Shown here piece after piece: positions 33,845 through 42,619 of a stretch of 64,000 nt of DNA. Numbering within the stretch: position 1 is the stretch's first letter; each line of letters begins with the position of its first letter. Position numbers and translations under genes: made by a program. The notes under the pieces are model-generated. The model was not told where the DNA came from, did no database searches, and was given only the letters and a program-made list of their open reading frames with translations. The stretch spans positions 116,017 through 180,016 of the forward strand of contig JAFWXO010000008.1 in assembly GCA_017545865.1 (NCBI GenBank). Reading direction: 5' to 3'. This DNA is from Clostridia bacterium (lineage in GTDB: Bacteria > Bacillota > Clostridia > Christensenellales > Borkfalkiaceae).

Positions 33845-34877
33845 AATTTATCGTCTTATATAGTATATACAAAATTCTAAAATTTAAGGCATCTGAAAAC
33901 TTTTTTATATCAAGCCCAGTGAGTTTTTCAATCTTTTCAAGCCTATAAGTTAAAGTGTTTCTATGAATATACATCTCGCGCGCAGTTTCCGAAAGGTTGA
34001 GATTGTTCCTTAAAAAACAATCGCCCGTTTCCAAAAGTTCAACGTCACTAAAAATTTCGTTACCATTATCGAAAACTAAAGCGCTTAAAAACTTGGAAAG
34101 GTTTTGTTTTGGCACGTCTTTAACGATTTTGTTTAAAAGGTAATCTTTATAAGCGTAAACCCCGTCACCACCGAAAATCTCGCTAACAGATTCGGCGTAA
34201 CGCGCTTGCATAAAGGAATCGGAGATATCTAAAAAATTATCAACGGTTGCGCCAACGTAAACGGAAACGTTAACGCCAAGTTCTTCAAATACCGAACGCT
34301 TTAAAATTTCCGCCTGCTTTACGGGCGATATAACGAAAGATTTATCGCTCTCATCAACGTAACTTACGATTGCGCAAGAATCTTGCGAAAGTTGAACTGA
34401 CGAGCCAAAAGAACCGTAATAACTTGATAAAAACTCCAAAACGTCGTTAACGCTACCGCTACCAAGTTTTATTATCATTATATAAACGGGGGTTTTGGGA
34501 ATTGAATATTCAGCAATAAATTCCGCAGTTTTAGTCTTTGGCGAATTGCCCGTTATTATAAGGGATAACCTTTCTTCATAAGAAAGTTCTTTGGGTTTCA
34601 CGTTTGCCATTTCAATAAAACTTGAAATAAGCTCAGCGTAACGCCGTTCGGATATAGTGTCGCCTAAAATTAGCCCGTAAAAATCTTCCCCCAAAAACTT
34701 GAAGGTGAAAATCGTTTTACCGTTTGATTGCGTAACGCCGTTTAAATTATCGTTATCAATAGGCGTAAACTCCGAAAGAGTGCTTGCATAAACACTCCCG
34801 CTTTTTGAAACCGCTTGAACGAGCAAGCCAGTTTTTTCTTTTATCGTTTGAAGTATCCTTGTAAGTTCTTTTTCCAT
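33834..34877 (-). CDS. PucR/CdaR-type transcription regulator
   Basis: 347 residues. The C-terminal PucR-family helix-turn-helix (about 285-343) reads LRNNLNLSETAREMYIHRNTLTYRLEKIEKLTGLDI. The middle GGDEF-like region (about 110-270) is typical of CdaR relatives, and the N-terminus (about 10-80) looks like a small sensor domain. CdaR relatives respond to sugar acids, purines or amino acids; the ligand here is unknown. Co-transcribed with the S41 protease. The 10-mer TTTGCACAAA lies in its leader and also upstream of the MsmX-like ATPase gene. Confidence 0.9.
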   Translation of the reverse strand: MEKELTRILQTIKEKTGLLVQAVSKSGSVYASTLSEFTPIDNDNLNGVTQSNGKTIFTFKFLGEDFYGLILGDTISERRYAELISSFIEMANVKPKELSYEERLSLIITGNSPKTKTAEFIAEYSIPKTPVYIMIIKLGSGSVNDVLEFLSSYYGSFGSSVQLSQDSCAIVSYVDESDKSFVISPVKQAEILKRSVFEELGVNVSVYVGATVDNFLDISDSFMQARYAESVSEIFGGDGVYAYKDYLLNKIVKDVPKQNLSKFLSALVFDNGNEIFSDVELLETGDCFLRNNLNLSETAREMYIHRNTLTYRLEKIEKLTGLDIKKFSDALNFRILYILYKTINYEE

Positions 34878-34887
34878 TTTATACCTT

Positions 34888-34897
34888 TTTGTGCAAA
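34888..34897 (-). promoter_or_regulatory. TTTGCACAAA motif in the leader of the PucR-like gene
   Basis: Minus strand TTTGCACAAA, just downstream of the predicted transcription start; the same near-palindromic 10-mer is at 36442-36451. Possible autoregulatory site. Confidence 0.45.
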
Positions 34898-34915
34898 TTG
34901 CATAAATTTAAGTTT

Positions 34916-34944
34916 ATTATATATCATTTATTAGTAATTTTCAA
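34916..34944 (-). promoter_or_regulatory. promoter of the PucR-like regulator/S41 protease pair
   Basis: Minus strand TTGAAA (34944-34939), 17 bp, TATAAT (34921-34916). Confidence 0.8.
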
Positions 34945-34955
34945 GCATTTTGAAC

Positions 34956-34984
34956 AAAAAAAACGCTACCCGATTGGGTAGCGC
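34956..34984 (-). terminator. terminator of the MsmX-like ATPase gene
   Basis: Minus strand CGCTACCC, loop AATC, GGGTAGCG, then a T-run. Confidence 0.93.
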
Positions 34985-34997
34985 ATTTTAAACTTTA

Positions 34998-36371
34998 TTA
35001 GTTTTCGCTATCTGCGTTTTCTTCAACAACTTCTTCGTTAGCAGTTGCTTCAGCTTTAGCAAGTTTAGCGGCAGCCTTTGCTTCCTTTGCTGCTTGCTTT
35101 GCGGCAAGTTTAGCAGCCTTTTGTTCTGCTAAAATTCTTTCTTCTTCAGCGCGTTTTGCTTGTCTTTCAAGTTCAACAACGGGAACGTAAGCCTTAGTGC
35201 CTTCGCCTTCTAAGATAGAAAGTTCAGTTTCTTTATCGAAAAGGTGAATGTGGTTCATATCGATTGCAAGGTCAACCATAGTGTGCGCTTGAGTTGCGGA
35301 ACGAGCGTCAATCTTAGCGATAAGTTGAGTTGCAGTTTCAGTTAAAGATGCGATTTGATCGCCGTCTTCTTGAAGTTCACCGAACGCGCAGTAAAGTAAG
35401 CTTTCTGCGCCGAGTTTTTCAAGAACGTCAACCCTAACGTTGATAACTGACTTTTTAGATTTTTCGATAAATTCTACTTCATCGTGGAAATCTTCAGGAC
35501 GAACGCCGAGTACTACGGGCTTGCCAGTGTTAAGATATTCTTCAAGGCAAGCAAATCTTGCGGTAGTTTCTTTGCTGATAGCAAGTTTTTGACCTTCAAA
35601 TTCTACGCAGGGGTTAGCCTTAGTACCAGTGATAACTGCATCGAAGAAGTTCATTTGCGGAGTGCCGATGAAACCTGCTACGAAGATGTTTGCAGGATAA
35701 TCGTAAAGTTTTTGAGGAGCGTCAACTTGTTGAATAAAACCGTCTTTCATAACTACGATTCTCGTACCCATAGTCATTGCTTCAACTTGGTCGTGTGTTA
35801 CGTAAATGAAAGTGGTTGCAAGTCTGTGGTGAAGCTTGGTAATTTCAGTACGCATTTGACCACGGAGCTTAGCGTCAAGGTTTGAAAGAGGTTCGTCAAG
35901 AAGGAATACCTTAGGTTCACGAACGATTGCACGACCGAGCGCTACACGTTGACGTTGACCACCAGATAACGCCTTGGGCTTTCTGTTAAGATAAGTTTCA
36001 AGACCTAAAATACGAGCAGCTTCTTTAACTCTCGCGTCAATTTCAGCGCGGGGGAATTTACGAAGCTTTAAGCTGAACGCCATATTGTCGTATACGGTCA
36101 TGTGGGGATAGAGCGCGTAGTTTTGGAATACCATCGCGATATCTCTATCTTTAGGTTGAATAAGGTTAACCTTTCTACCGTCGATAACTAAGTCACCGTC
36201 AGTAATTTCTTCAAGACCTGCAATCATACGAAGAGTAGTAGACTTACCGCAACCGGAAGGTCCTACGAATACGATGAATTCTTTATCTTGAATATCAAGA
36301 GTGAAGTCCGTTACGGCTTGTACGCCAGACGGATAAATTTTGTAAATGTGGTCAAGTAATAAACCAGCCAT
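34998..36371 (-). CDS. MsmX/UgpC-type sugar ABC transporter ATPase with Ala/Lys-rich tail
   Basis: 457 residues. ABC ATPase domain: Walker A FVGPSGCGKSTT, Q-loop VFQNYALYPHMTVYDN, signature ALSGGQRQRVALGRAI, Walker B VFLLDEPLSNLDAKLR, H-loop YVTHDQ. The C-terminal TOBE/regulatory domain (about 240-385) matches MalK/UgpC/MsmX. No permease or binding-protein gene is adjacent, as with MsmX, a shared ATPase serving several sugar importers. Residues about 405-457 are an extra alanine, lysine and glutamate tail not present in MsmX. Promoter TTGCAA-17-TAAAAT and a strong GGAGG site precede it. Confidence 0.95.
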   Translation of the reverse strand: MAGLLLDHIYKIYPSGVQAVTDFTLDIQDKEFIVFVGPSGCGKSTTLRMIAGLEEITDGDLVIDGRKVNLIQPKDRDIAMVFQNYALYPHMTVYDNMAFSLKLRKFPRAEIDARVKEAARILGLETYLNRKPKALSGGQRQRVALGRAIVREPKVFLLDEPLSNLDAKLRGQMRTEITKLHHRLATTFIYVTHDQVEAMTMGTRIVVMKDGFIQQVDAPQKLYDYPANIFVAGFIGTPQMNFFDAVITGTKANPCVEFEGQKLAISKETTARFACLEEYLNTGKPVVLGVRPEDFHDEVEFIEKSKKSVINVRVDVLEKLGAESLLYCAFGELQEDGDQIASLTETATQLIAKIDARSATQAHTMVDLAIDMNHIHLFDKETELSILEGEGTKAYVPVVELERQAKRAEEERILAEQKAAKLAAKQAAKEAKAAAKLAKAEATANEEVVEENADSEN

Positions 36372-36405
36372 TTCATTACCTCCAAAAAAATTTTTCTACC
36401 CTAAA

Positions 36406-36434
36406 ATTTTAACATATATATAAGGATATTGCAA
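36406..36434 (-). promoter_or_regulatory. promoter of the MsmX-like ATPase gene
   Basis: Minus strand TTGCAA (36434-36429), 17 bp, TAAAAT (36411-36406). Confidence 0.75.
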
Positions 36435-36441
36435 CAGTTAT

Positions 36442-36485
36442 TTTGCACAAATTTTATTATTTTAATGTGGATAAATATGTGCAAA
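36442..36485 (-). promoter_or_regulatory. inverted TTTGCACA motif pair upstream of the MsmX-like promoter
   Basis: TTTGCACAAA (36442-36451) and TGTGCAAA (36478-36485) form an 8-bp inverted repeat flanking 28 bp, just upstream of the -35 box. It shares the 10-mer with the leader of the PucR-like gene. Confidence 0.45.
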
Positions 36486-36543
36486 CTGCCCAAAAATACA
36501 GGAAAGTAATAAACCGACTGTGAAACGAAGGTGAAAATGTGGG

Positions 36544-37218
36544 TTAAAAGGTTTTTTCGGCTAAGATTTCGCCGTTTGCCCCGTCAACTAAAAAGGCAAT
36601 AGTTTCGCCTTTTTGGTCTGTTACCGAAACGAAATAGTAAACGCTTTTATCTTCGTTTAAAATTCTAACGCGCGTTTCAATGGTTGCGCCTTTACTTGAG
36701 AGCATTTTTTTAATCTCTTTTTCTTTATAATAGGAAACTTTATCGAGCGCGGTTTGGTAATTGATTGCGCCGCTAACGCTTAGTTTTTCTAAGGTGAAAA
36801 CTTCCTCCTCGCCGTTTGATTTTAACTTTATGGTAATTTCGTTTGCAATCGGCAGTTTATTAGTTTCAATCTCGGTTATAAACTTGCCGTCTAACGGGCT
36901 GTAATTAAACTTACCAAAACACTCGGTATTACCAAAAATCACGATAACGGTAGCATCGTTTAGCGCCAAGCGGTAGTCTTCAACCCTAACGGTAACGTAC
37001 TTTTTCATCTCCCCAACGAACCCGTCTGAAAGGTATGGGGTTTCCTTTTCTTCAACGTAAACGGACAGGGAATAGTTATCAAATTTGCCGTAATACACGG
37101 CGCTTCTAATTTCAGAAAGATAAAGGTCTAAACTCACGGCGTTTTTGCACGAAGTAAACGCGATAGAAAAAGCGATAGAAAGGATAACGAGCGTTAAAAT
37201 TGAACAAAATTTTTTCAT
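36544..37218 (-). CDS. putative lipoprotein, unknown function
   Basis: 224 residues. Signal peptide with a lipobox-like AFTSC, cysteine 24 the likely lipidated residue, so anchored on the outer face of the membrane. The mature part has no family I recognise; the last 60 residues (VRILNEDKSVYYFVSVTDQKG, FLVDGANGEILAEKTF) resemble PepSY-type strand-turn-strand endings. Monocistronic and divergent from the next gene. Confidence 0.75.
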   Translation of the reverse strand: MKKFCSILTLVILSIAFSIAFTSCKNAVSLDLYLSEIRSAVYYGKFDNYSLSVYVEEKETPYLSDGFVGEMKKYVTVRVEDYRLALNDATVIVIFGNTECFGKFNYSPLDGKFITEIETNKLPIANEITIKLKSNGEEEVFTLEKLSVSGAINYQTALDKVSYYKEKEIKKMLSSKGATIETRVRILNEDKSVYYFVSVTDQKGETIAFLVDGANGEILAEKTF

Positions 37219-37296
37219 AGTCGGTTTATTTTATTTGATAATTTGAAAAAATATCACTTTTTTACTAAAAAATATTATATTATTTTTTGTAAATTG

Positions 37297-37325
37297 TTGC
37301 ATTTTTTTTGCGGTTTTGCTAAAAT
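37297..37325 (+). promoter_or_regulatory. promoter upstream of the TM-anchored gene and guaB
   Basis: TTGCAT (37297-37302), 17 bp, TAAAAT (37320-37325). AAAAAGG then lies about 10 nt before the ATG at 37346. Confidence 0.65.
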
Positions 37326-37345
37326 GTTAAAAAGGTTTATTTATA

Positions 37346-37912
37346 ATGAGAAAACTTATAGCAAAAACAATCGCTTTTTCACTTGTTATTTTGTTGGTTG
37401 CCGTTTCCGCTTTTTATCTTATCTTGGCGGTGGCAACACCAAAAACGCTCGGTAATTTTTACTTTAGCACGGGCAGTGAGAATTTGGCGATTAAGTACTC
37501 TGAAAGGGCTTACGATAAAAGCGGGGATATAAGCGACCTTGCAACGCTTGTTGAACGCTCGGCTTACTTTAAAAACCACTCGCTCGTAAAAAAATATGGT
37601 CTTATTTTGTTAAGTGACGGGGATTTTGAAGAATTTGCCGATATTAACGGCTCGGGTTACAAATACTATATTGCAGGTAGCGTTGTTCAATCGCTTTACG
37701 CGCTTAATGAAAAGCAAGCGTCGATTGACGTGGCGTTTAATTCAACCGCAAATTATAGCCAAGTTAACCCCGTTCGCGTTTTAATTTCGCTGGGGGTTGA
37801 AAGTGGCGATAACGAAACGCTTTCCGCTGTGCTTTCAAGGCTAGAACTTAAGGAAAACAAAAACGAAAATTGTCAAAACGATATCTCTAAACTTAGAGAT
37901 TACTTGAAATAA
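37346..37912 (+). CDS. membrane-anchored TPR-like protein, unknown
   Basis: 188 residues. One N-terminal transmembrane helix (about 9-30) followed by a helical part with TPR-like spacing (NLAIKYSERAYDKSGDISDLATLVER, VSLGVESGDNETLSAVLSRLE-like repeats near the end). Probably faces outward. No named family recognised. It lies 27 bp upstream of guaB and is likely co-transcribed, though a functional link is not obvious. Confidence 0.7.
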   Translation: MRKLIAKTIAFSLVILLVAVSAFYLILAVATPKTLGNFYFSTGSENLAIKYSERAYDKSGDISDLATLVERSAYFKNHSLVKKYGLILLSDGDFEEFADINGSGYKYYIAGSVVQSLYALNEKQASIDVAFNSTANYSQVNPVRVLISLGVESGDNETLSAVLSRLELKENKNENCQNDISKLRDYLK

Positions 37913-37927
37913 ACTACGAGAATTTAA

Positions 37928-39394
<1,467 letters not shown>

Positions 39395-39397
39395 TCT

Positions 39398-39501
39398 TCA
39401 TTACTTTGTAATGAGTGATATGCAAACTGCGTTTGCGTGATATGTTGGCGTTGCCAACGTTATATTCGCCTTATGGCGAGTGATATGCAAACTGCGTTTG
39501 C
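39398..39501 (+). repeat. array of five short palindromes with GTGATAT spacers between guaB and guaA
   Basis: TCATTAC-TTT-GTAATGA (39398-39414), GCAAAC-TGC-GTTTGC (39422-39436), GTTGGC-GTT-GCCAAC (39444-39458), TCGCC-TTAT-GGCGA (39466-39479), GCAAAC-TGC-GTTTGC (39487-39501). Spacers GTGATAT, GTGATAT, GTTATAT, GTGATAT. Four different stems, one used twice. It fills almost all of the 140-bp gap; the guaA ribosome-binding site AGAAGG follows at about 39521. Confidence 0.9.
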
Positions 39502-39534
39502 GTTATTGATTTTTATTAAAAGAAGGTAAAATTT

Positions 39535-40518
39535 ATGGTACTTAGCAATAAAAGACCAGATGATATGGCTCGTATAACCACCAAAGAACTTGCTCAAAAA
39601 TTTATAGACGAGCAAATTAAAGAAATTAAACAACAAGTTGGCGATAGAAAGGTTTTACTCGCTCTTTCGGGCGGGGTTGACTCGTCAGTCGTTGCAGCGT
39701 TACTTATCAAAGCAATCGGCAAAAACCTTTACTGCGTGCACGTTAACCACGGCTTGCTTAGAAAGGGCGAACCCGAACAAGTAGTTAAAGTTTTCCGTGA
39801 CGAAATGAACGCTAACCTTATCTACGTTGACGCGGTTGATAGATTCTTAGATAAACTTGCCGGCGTTGACGAACCTGAAAAGAAAAGAAAGATTATCGGC
39901 GCTGAATTCATTAGAGTTTTTGAAGAAGAAGCAAGAAAACTTGAAGGCATTGATTTCTTAGCGCAAGGAACTATTTATCCTGACATCTTGGAAAGCGGTC
40001 CTGTTAAAGCGCACCACAACGTTGGCGGTCTTCCCGATGATCTTCAATTTGAACTCGTTGAACCTATTAGACTTTTGTTTAAAGATGAAGTTAGACTCGT
40101 TGGTAGCGAACTTGGTCTTCCAGACGGTATGGTTTACCGTCAACCCTTCCCAGGTCCTGGTCTTGGCGTAAGATGCCTTGGCGCAATCACTCGCGATAGA
40201 CTTGAAGCGCTTAGAGAGTCCGATGCTATTTTGCGTGAAGAATTCGATAAGAACAGACTTTGCGATAAGGTATGGCAATATTTCACCATTGTTCCCGATT
40301 TCAAAACGGTTGGCGTTAAAAACGATCTCCGCTCTTACGAGTGGCCCGTTATCATCCGCGCGGTAAACACCGTTGACGCGATGACCGCAACTATCGAAGA
40401 AATTCCTTACGATATTTTGCATCATATTACCGAAAGAATTACTCACGAAGTTAAAGGCGTTAACAGAGTTTTATACGATTTAACACCAAAGCCGACCGGC
40501 ACTATTGAGTGGGAGTGA
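39535..40518 (+). CDS. guaA: GMP synthase, ATP-pyrophosphatase subunit only
   Basis: 327 residues. PP-loop [16 protein letters not shown], then [50 protein letters not shown] and the terminal KPTGTIEWE, all GuaA C-terminal blocks. The usual 190-residue glutamine amidotransferase domain (about 510 residues in total) is absent, as in the archaeal two-subunit enzyme. It would aminate XMP using free ammonia or ammonia from a separate GuaA glutaminase subunit not seen here. ATG at 39535; a second ATG 10 codons on is possible. Confidence 0.95.
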   Translation: MVLSNKRPDDMARITTKELAQKFIDEQIKEIKQQVGDRKVLLALSGGVDSSVVAALLIKAIGKNLYCVHVNHGLLRKGEPEQVVKVFRDEMNANLIYVDAVDRFLDKLAGVDEPEKKRKIIGAEFIRVFEEEARKLEGIDFLAQGTIYPDILESGPVKAHHNVGGLPDDLQFELVEPIRLLFKDEVRLVGSELGLPDGMVYRQPFPGPGLGVRCLGAITRDRLEALRESDAILREEFDKNRLCDKVWQYFTIVPDFKTVGVKNDLRSYEWPVIIRAVNTVDAMTATIEEIPYDILHHITERITHEVKGVNRVLYDLTPKPTGTIEWE

Positions 40519-40620
40519 TTTGATTTTATCAAATCAGTTATGATTGCCTAACGGCAAGTTATGATACTCGCTAATATTTTTAGAATAAAAATACCATTTC
40601 GCGCCAACTTGCTTGGCGCG
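40516..40620 (+). repeat. array of four palindromes starting on the guaA stop codon
   Basis: TGATTTGAT-TTT-ATCAAATCA (40516-40536, first three bases are the stop), spacer GTTATGA, TTGCC-TAAC-GGCAA (40544-40557), spacer GTTATGA, TATTTTTA-GAA-TAAAAATA (40575-40593) and CGCGCCAA-CTTGC-TTGGCGCG (40600-40620). The last stem has no clear T-run, so termination is uncertain. Confidence 0.8.
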
Positions 40621-40637
40621 ATTTAATTAAGATAACT

Positions 40638-41471
40638 ATGTATAACAAAGTTTACGTTGAGATTACGAATATTTGCAATATGAACTGCTCGTTTTGCCAC
40701 GGGCATAGTAGACCGCCAAAACAAATGACTATGGCGGAATTTTCGCATATCTTAACGCAATTAAAAGATAAAACTAAATTTATCTACTATCACTTGATGG
40801 GCGAACCGTTAACCCACCCGTTGCTACCAGATTTTTTAAAACTTGCTAAAGAAAAGGAATTTAAGTCGATTATCACAACTAACGGAACGCTTTTAAAAGA
40901 GCGTGGTGGCGAGATTTTGTCCGCTGGCGTTCATAAAATAAACGTTTCCCTTCACAGCCAAGAAAACGGGAGTGAAAGCGAACACGTTAAATACCTTTTA
41001 GAAGTTGCCGAGTTTGCAAAGCAAGCATCAAATAAAGGCGTTATCGTTGTGTTTAGGCTTTGGAATAACGGGTTTGACGGCGATAAGAACGACACCGCTC
41101 TAAAAGTTTTGAAAGAGTGTTTTAGCGGAGAGTGGCAAGAGCACCGCCACGGCACGAAAATTTGCGATAACATATACCTTGAATACGGCGAGCGGTTTGA
41201 GTGGCCCGATAAAAACGAGGATATAAAAGGCGAAAGGTTTTTTTGTTACGGACTTAAAGATCAGTTTGGAATACTCTCAGACGGAACGGTTGTTCCCTGC
41301 TGTTTAGATAGCGACGGCGTTATTGAACTTGGCAACGTTTTCACTTCTAACGTTGATAGCATTTTAAACTCTAAACGGGCAACCGATATGGTAAAAGAAT
41401 TTAAATCAGGAAAAGCAAGTGAAGACCTTTGCAAAAGGTGTGGTTTTGCTCAAAGATTTATAAACAAGTAA
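40638..41471 (+). CDS. radical SAM protein with SPASM-like C-terminus
   Basis: 277 residues. C13-x3-C17-x2-C20 (CNMNCSFC) binds the SAM [4Fe-4S] cluster; YYHLMGEPLTHP and IITTNGTLL are the following radical SAM blocks. A C-terminal set of cysteines (CYGLKDQFGILSDGTVVPCCLD, then CKRCGF) looks like a SPASM/twitch auxiliary cluster site. Such proteins modify peptides or enzymes, but no precursor peptide gene was found nearby. No clear ribosome-binding site. Follows guaA by 120 bp and may be read through from it. Confidence 0.87.
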   Translation: MYNKVYVEITNICNMNCSFCHGHSRPPKQMTMAEFSHILTQLKDKTKFIYYHLMGEPLTHPLLPDFLKLAKEKEFKSIITTNGTLLKERGGEILSAGVHKINVSLHSQENGSESEHVKYLLEVAEFAKQASNKGVIVVFRLWNNGFDGDKNDTALKVLKECFSGEWQEHRHGTKICDNIYLEYGERFEWPDKNEDIKGERFFCYGLKDQFGILSDGTVVPCCLDSDGVIELGNVFTSNVDSILNSKRATDMVKEFKSGKASEDLCKRCGFAQRFINK

Positions 41472-41485
41472 ATACGTTAAACAAC

Positions 41486-41524
41486 AAAAAAACACGCAAG
41501 ATTTAACTCTTGCGTGTTTTTATA
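41486..41524 (+). terminator. terminator of the radical SAM gene
   Basis: AAAAACACGCAAG, loop ATTTAACT, CTTGCGTGTTTTT. Confidence 0.93.
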
Positions 41525-41584
41525 CTTTATTACTGCTTGATATGTATAAAAAAAGCGATTTTTTAATTAAAATATAATTGCATG

Positions 41585-41613
41585 TAGACAATTATATCTT
41601 ACAATGGTACAAT
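41585..41613 (+). promoter_or_regulatory. promoter of the AraC-family regulator
   Basis: TAGACA (41585-41590), 17 bp, TACAAT (41608-41613). AATTG ... CAATT inverted repeat around the -35 box (41577-41594). Confidence 0.55.
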
Positions 41614-41683
41614 ACTGTCTGTGGCACGCTATTTTTGGCTTTTTTCGTTTTTACACTTTATTATCACATAAAAGGAAAAACTT

Positions 41684-42553
41684 ATGAAAACTTTGCACTA
41701 CCGCTCGTTTGAAGATAAAAACAAGCACTCGATATACGCTTGCAACGTATCCTCGAACGACTATCCACTAATTATCAATACGGCGGGCTCAACTTCTTTA
41801 AAATGGCCGTTTAGAACCGTGAATCCAACGGGGCGAGAAGACTATTACTTTATGTATTTAAAGCTTGGAGAACTCACCGTTAAAATTAACGGCAAAACGT
41901 TCACGGCAAAAGAGGGGTCTTTAATTATTATTCCGCCAAACACCCCGTACGAATACTATCAATTAACCGATAAAGAGTTGTTTTATTACTGGGTGCATTT
42001 TACGGGTTCTGCAACAACCCAAATTTTAGCGAAGCTTGGTTTTAATAACCTTCCGATTCTTAGGGAAACGCCAAAATCTTCATCGCAAGTTACCTATCAA
42101 ATGACGAGAATATTCAACTGCTATATTAAAAACGGCGTTCATCGTGACGTTGAACTTGCGCACTTTTTAGACGCTATGCTTATTGATATTGCCAAAAACG
42201 CTAGCGAACCTGAAAACAAAATTCAAAAACTTTCAACTTCTATCAACTATATCAACGAGAACTACACCAAAGAGTTAAACGTTCCAGAACTTGCAAAAAT
42301 GGAATTTTTAAGCGTTTCAAGATACATAGCGCTATTTAAAGAAGTAACTGGCTCGTCGCCTTATCAATACGTTATTTCTCTAAGGCTTAACACCGCTTGC
42401 GAAATGCTTAGAGATAGTAGTTTAAGCGTTACTCAAATTGCGGAAGTTTTAGGCTTCCAAAACTGTTTCTTCTTTAGCAAACTGTTTAAAAAGCACCTAA
42501 AAATGTCCCCCACGCAATACAAAAAACAATCGTTAAATATAAAAGCGGATTGA
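41684..42553 (+). CDS. AraC-family transcription regulator with cupin sensor
   Basis: 289 residues. N-terminal cupin-like sugar-sensing domain (about 25-140: YYFMYLKLGELTVKINGKTF, SLIIIPPNTPYEYYQ). C-terminal double helix-turn-helix (about 185-285) with LNVPELAKMEFLSVSRYIALFKEVTG and LSVTQIAEVLGFQNCFFFSKLFKKH, ending MSPTQYKKQ, the AraC signature. Probably controls carbohydrate use, with targets elsewhere. AAAGGAAAA site before the ATG; single gene. Confidence 0.95.
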   Translation: MKTLHYRSFEDKNKHSIYACNVSSNDYPLIINTAGSTSLKWPFRTVNPTGREDYYFMYLKLGELTVKINGKTFTAKEGSLIIIPPNTPYEYYQLTDKELFYYWVHFTGSATTQILAKLGFNNLPILRETPKSSSQVTYQMTRIFNCYIKNGVHRDVELAHFLDAMLIDIAKNASEPENKIQKLSTSINYINENYTKELNVPELAKMEFLSVSRYIALFKEVTGSSPYQYVISLRLNTACEMLRDSSLSVTQIAEVLGFQNCFFFSKLFKKHLKMSPTQYKKQSLNIKAD

Positions 42554-42567
42554 TTCCGCTTTTTTTA
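42542..42567 (+). terminator. terminator of the AraC gene
   Basis: AAAGCGGA, loop TTGA, TTCCGCTTT with further T residues; overlaps the last codons. Confidence 0.88.
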
Positions 42568-42584
42568 TTTTAGCAACATTTTAC

Positions 42585-42616
42585 TTGAACTTTAATTTAA
42601 TTTATGTTAACATAAA
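42585..42616 (+). promoter_or_regulatory. leaderless-type promoter with 16-bp palindrome
   Basis: TTGAAC (42585-42590), 17 bp, TAACAT (42608-42613); expected start at the ATG (42620). The perfect palindrome TTTATGTTAACATAAA (42601-42616) covers the -10 box and ends 3 bp before the ATG. Confidence 0.6.
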
Positions 42617-42619
42617 TAT

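Noticed and set aside
35484-35885. 133-codon open frame on the + strand
   Set aside because: Antisense to the MsmX-like ATPase coding region, no start signals.
41472-41683. RiPP precursor peptide beside the radical SAM gene
   Set aside because: The gap holds a terminator and a promoter; no short frame with a ribosome-binding site was seen, and no peptide was evident upstream.
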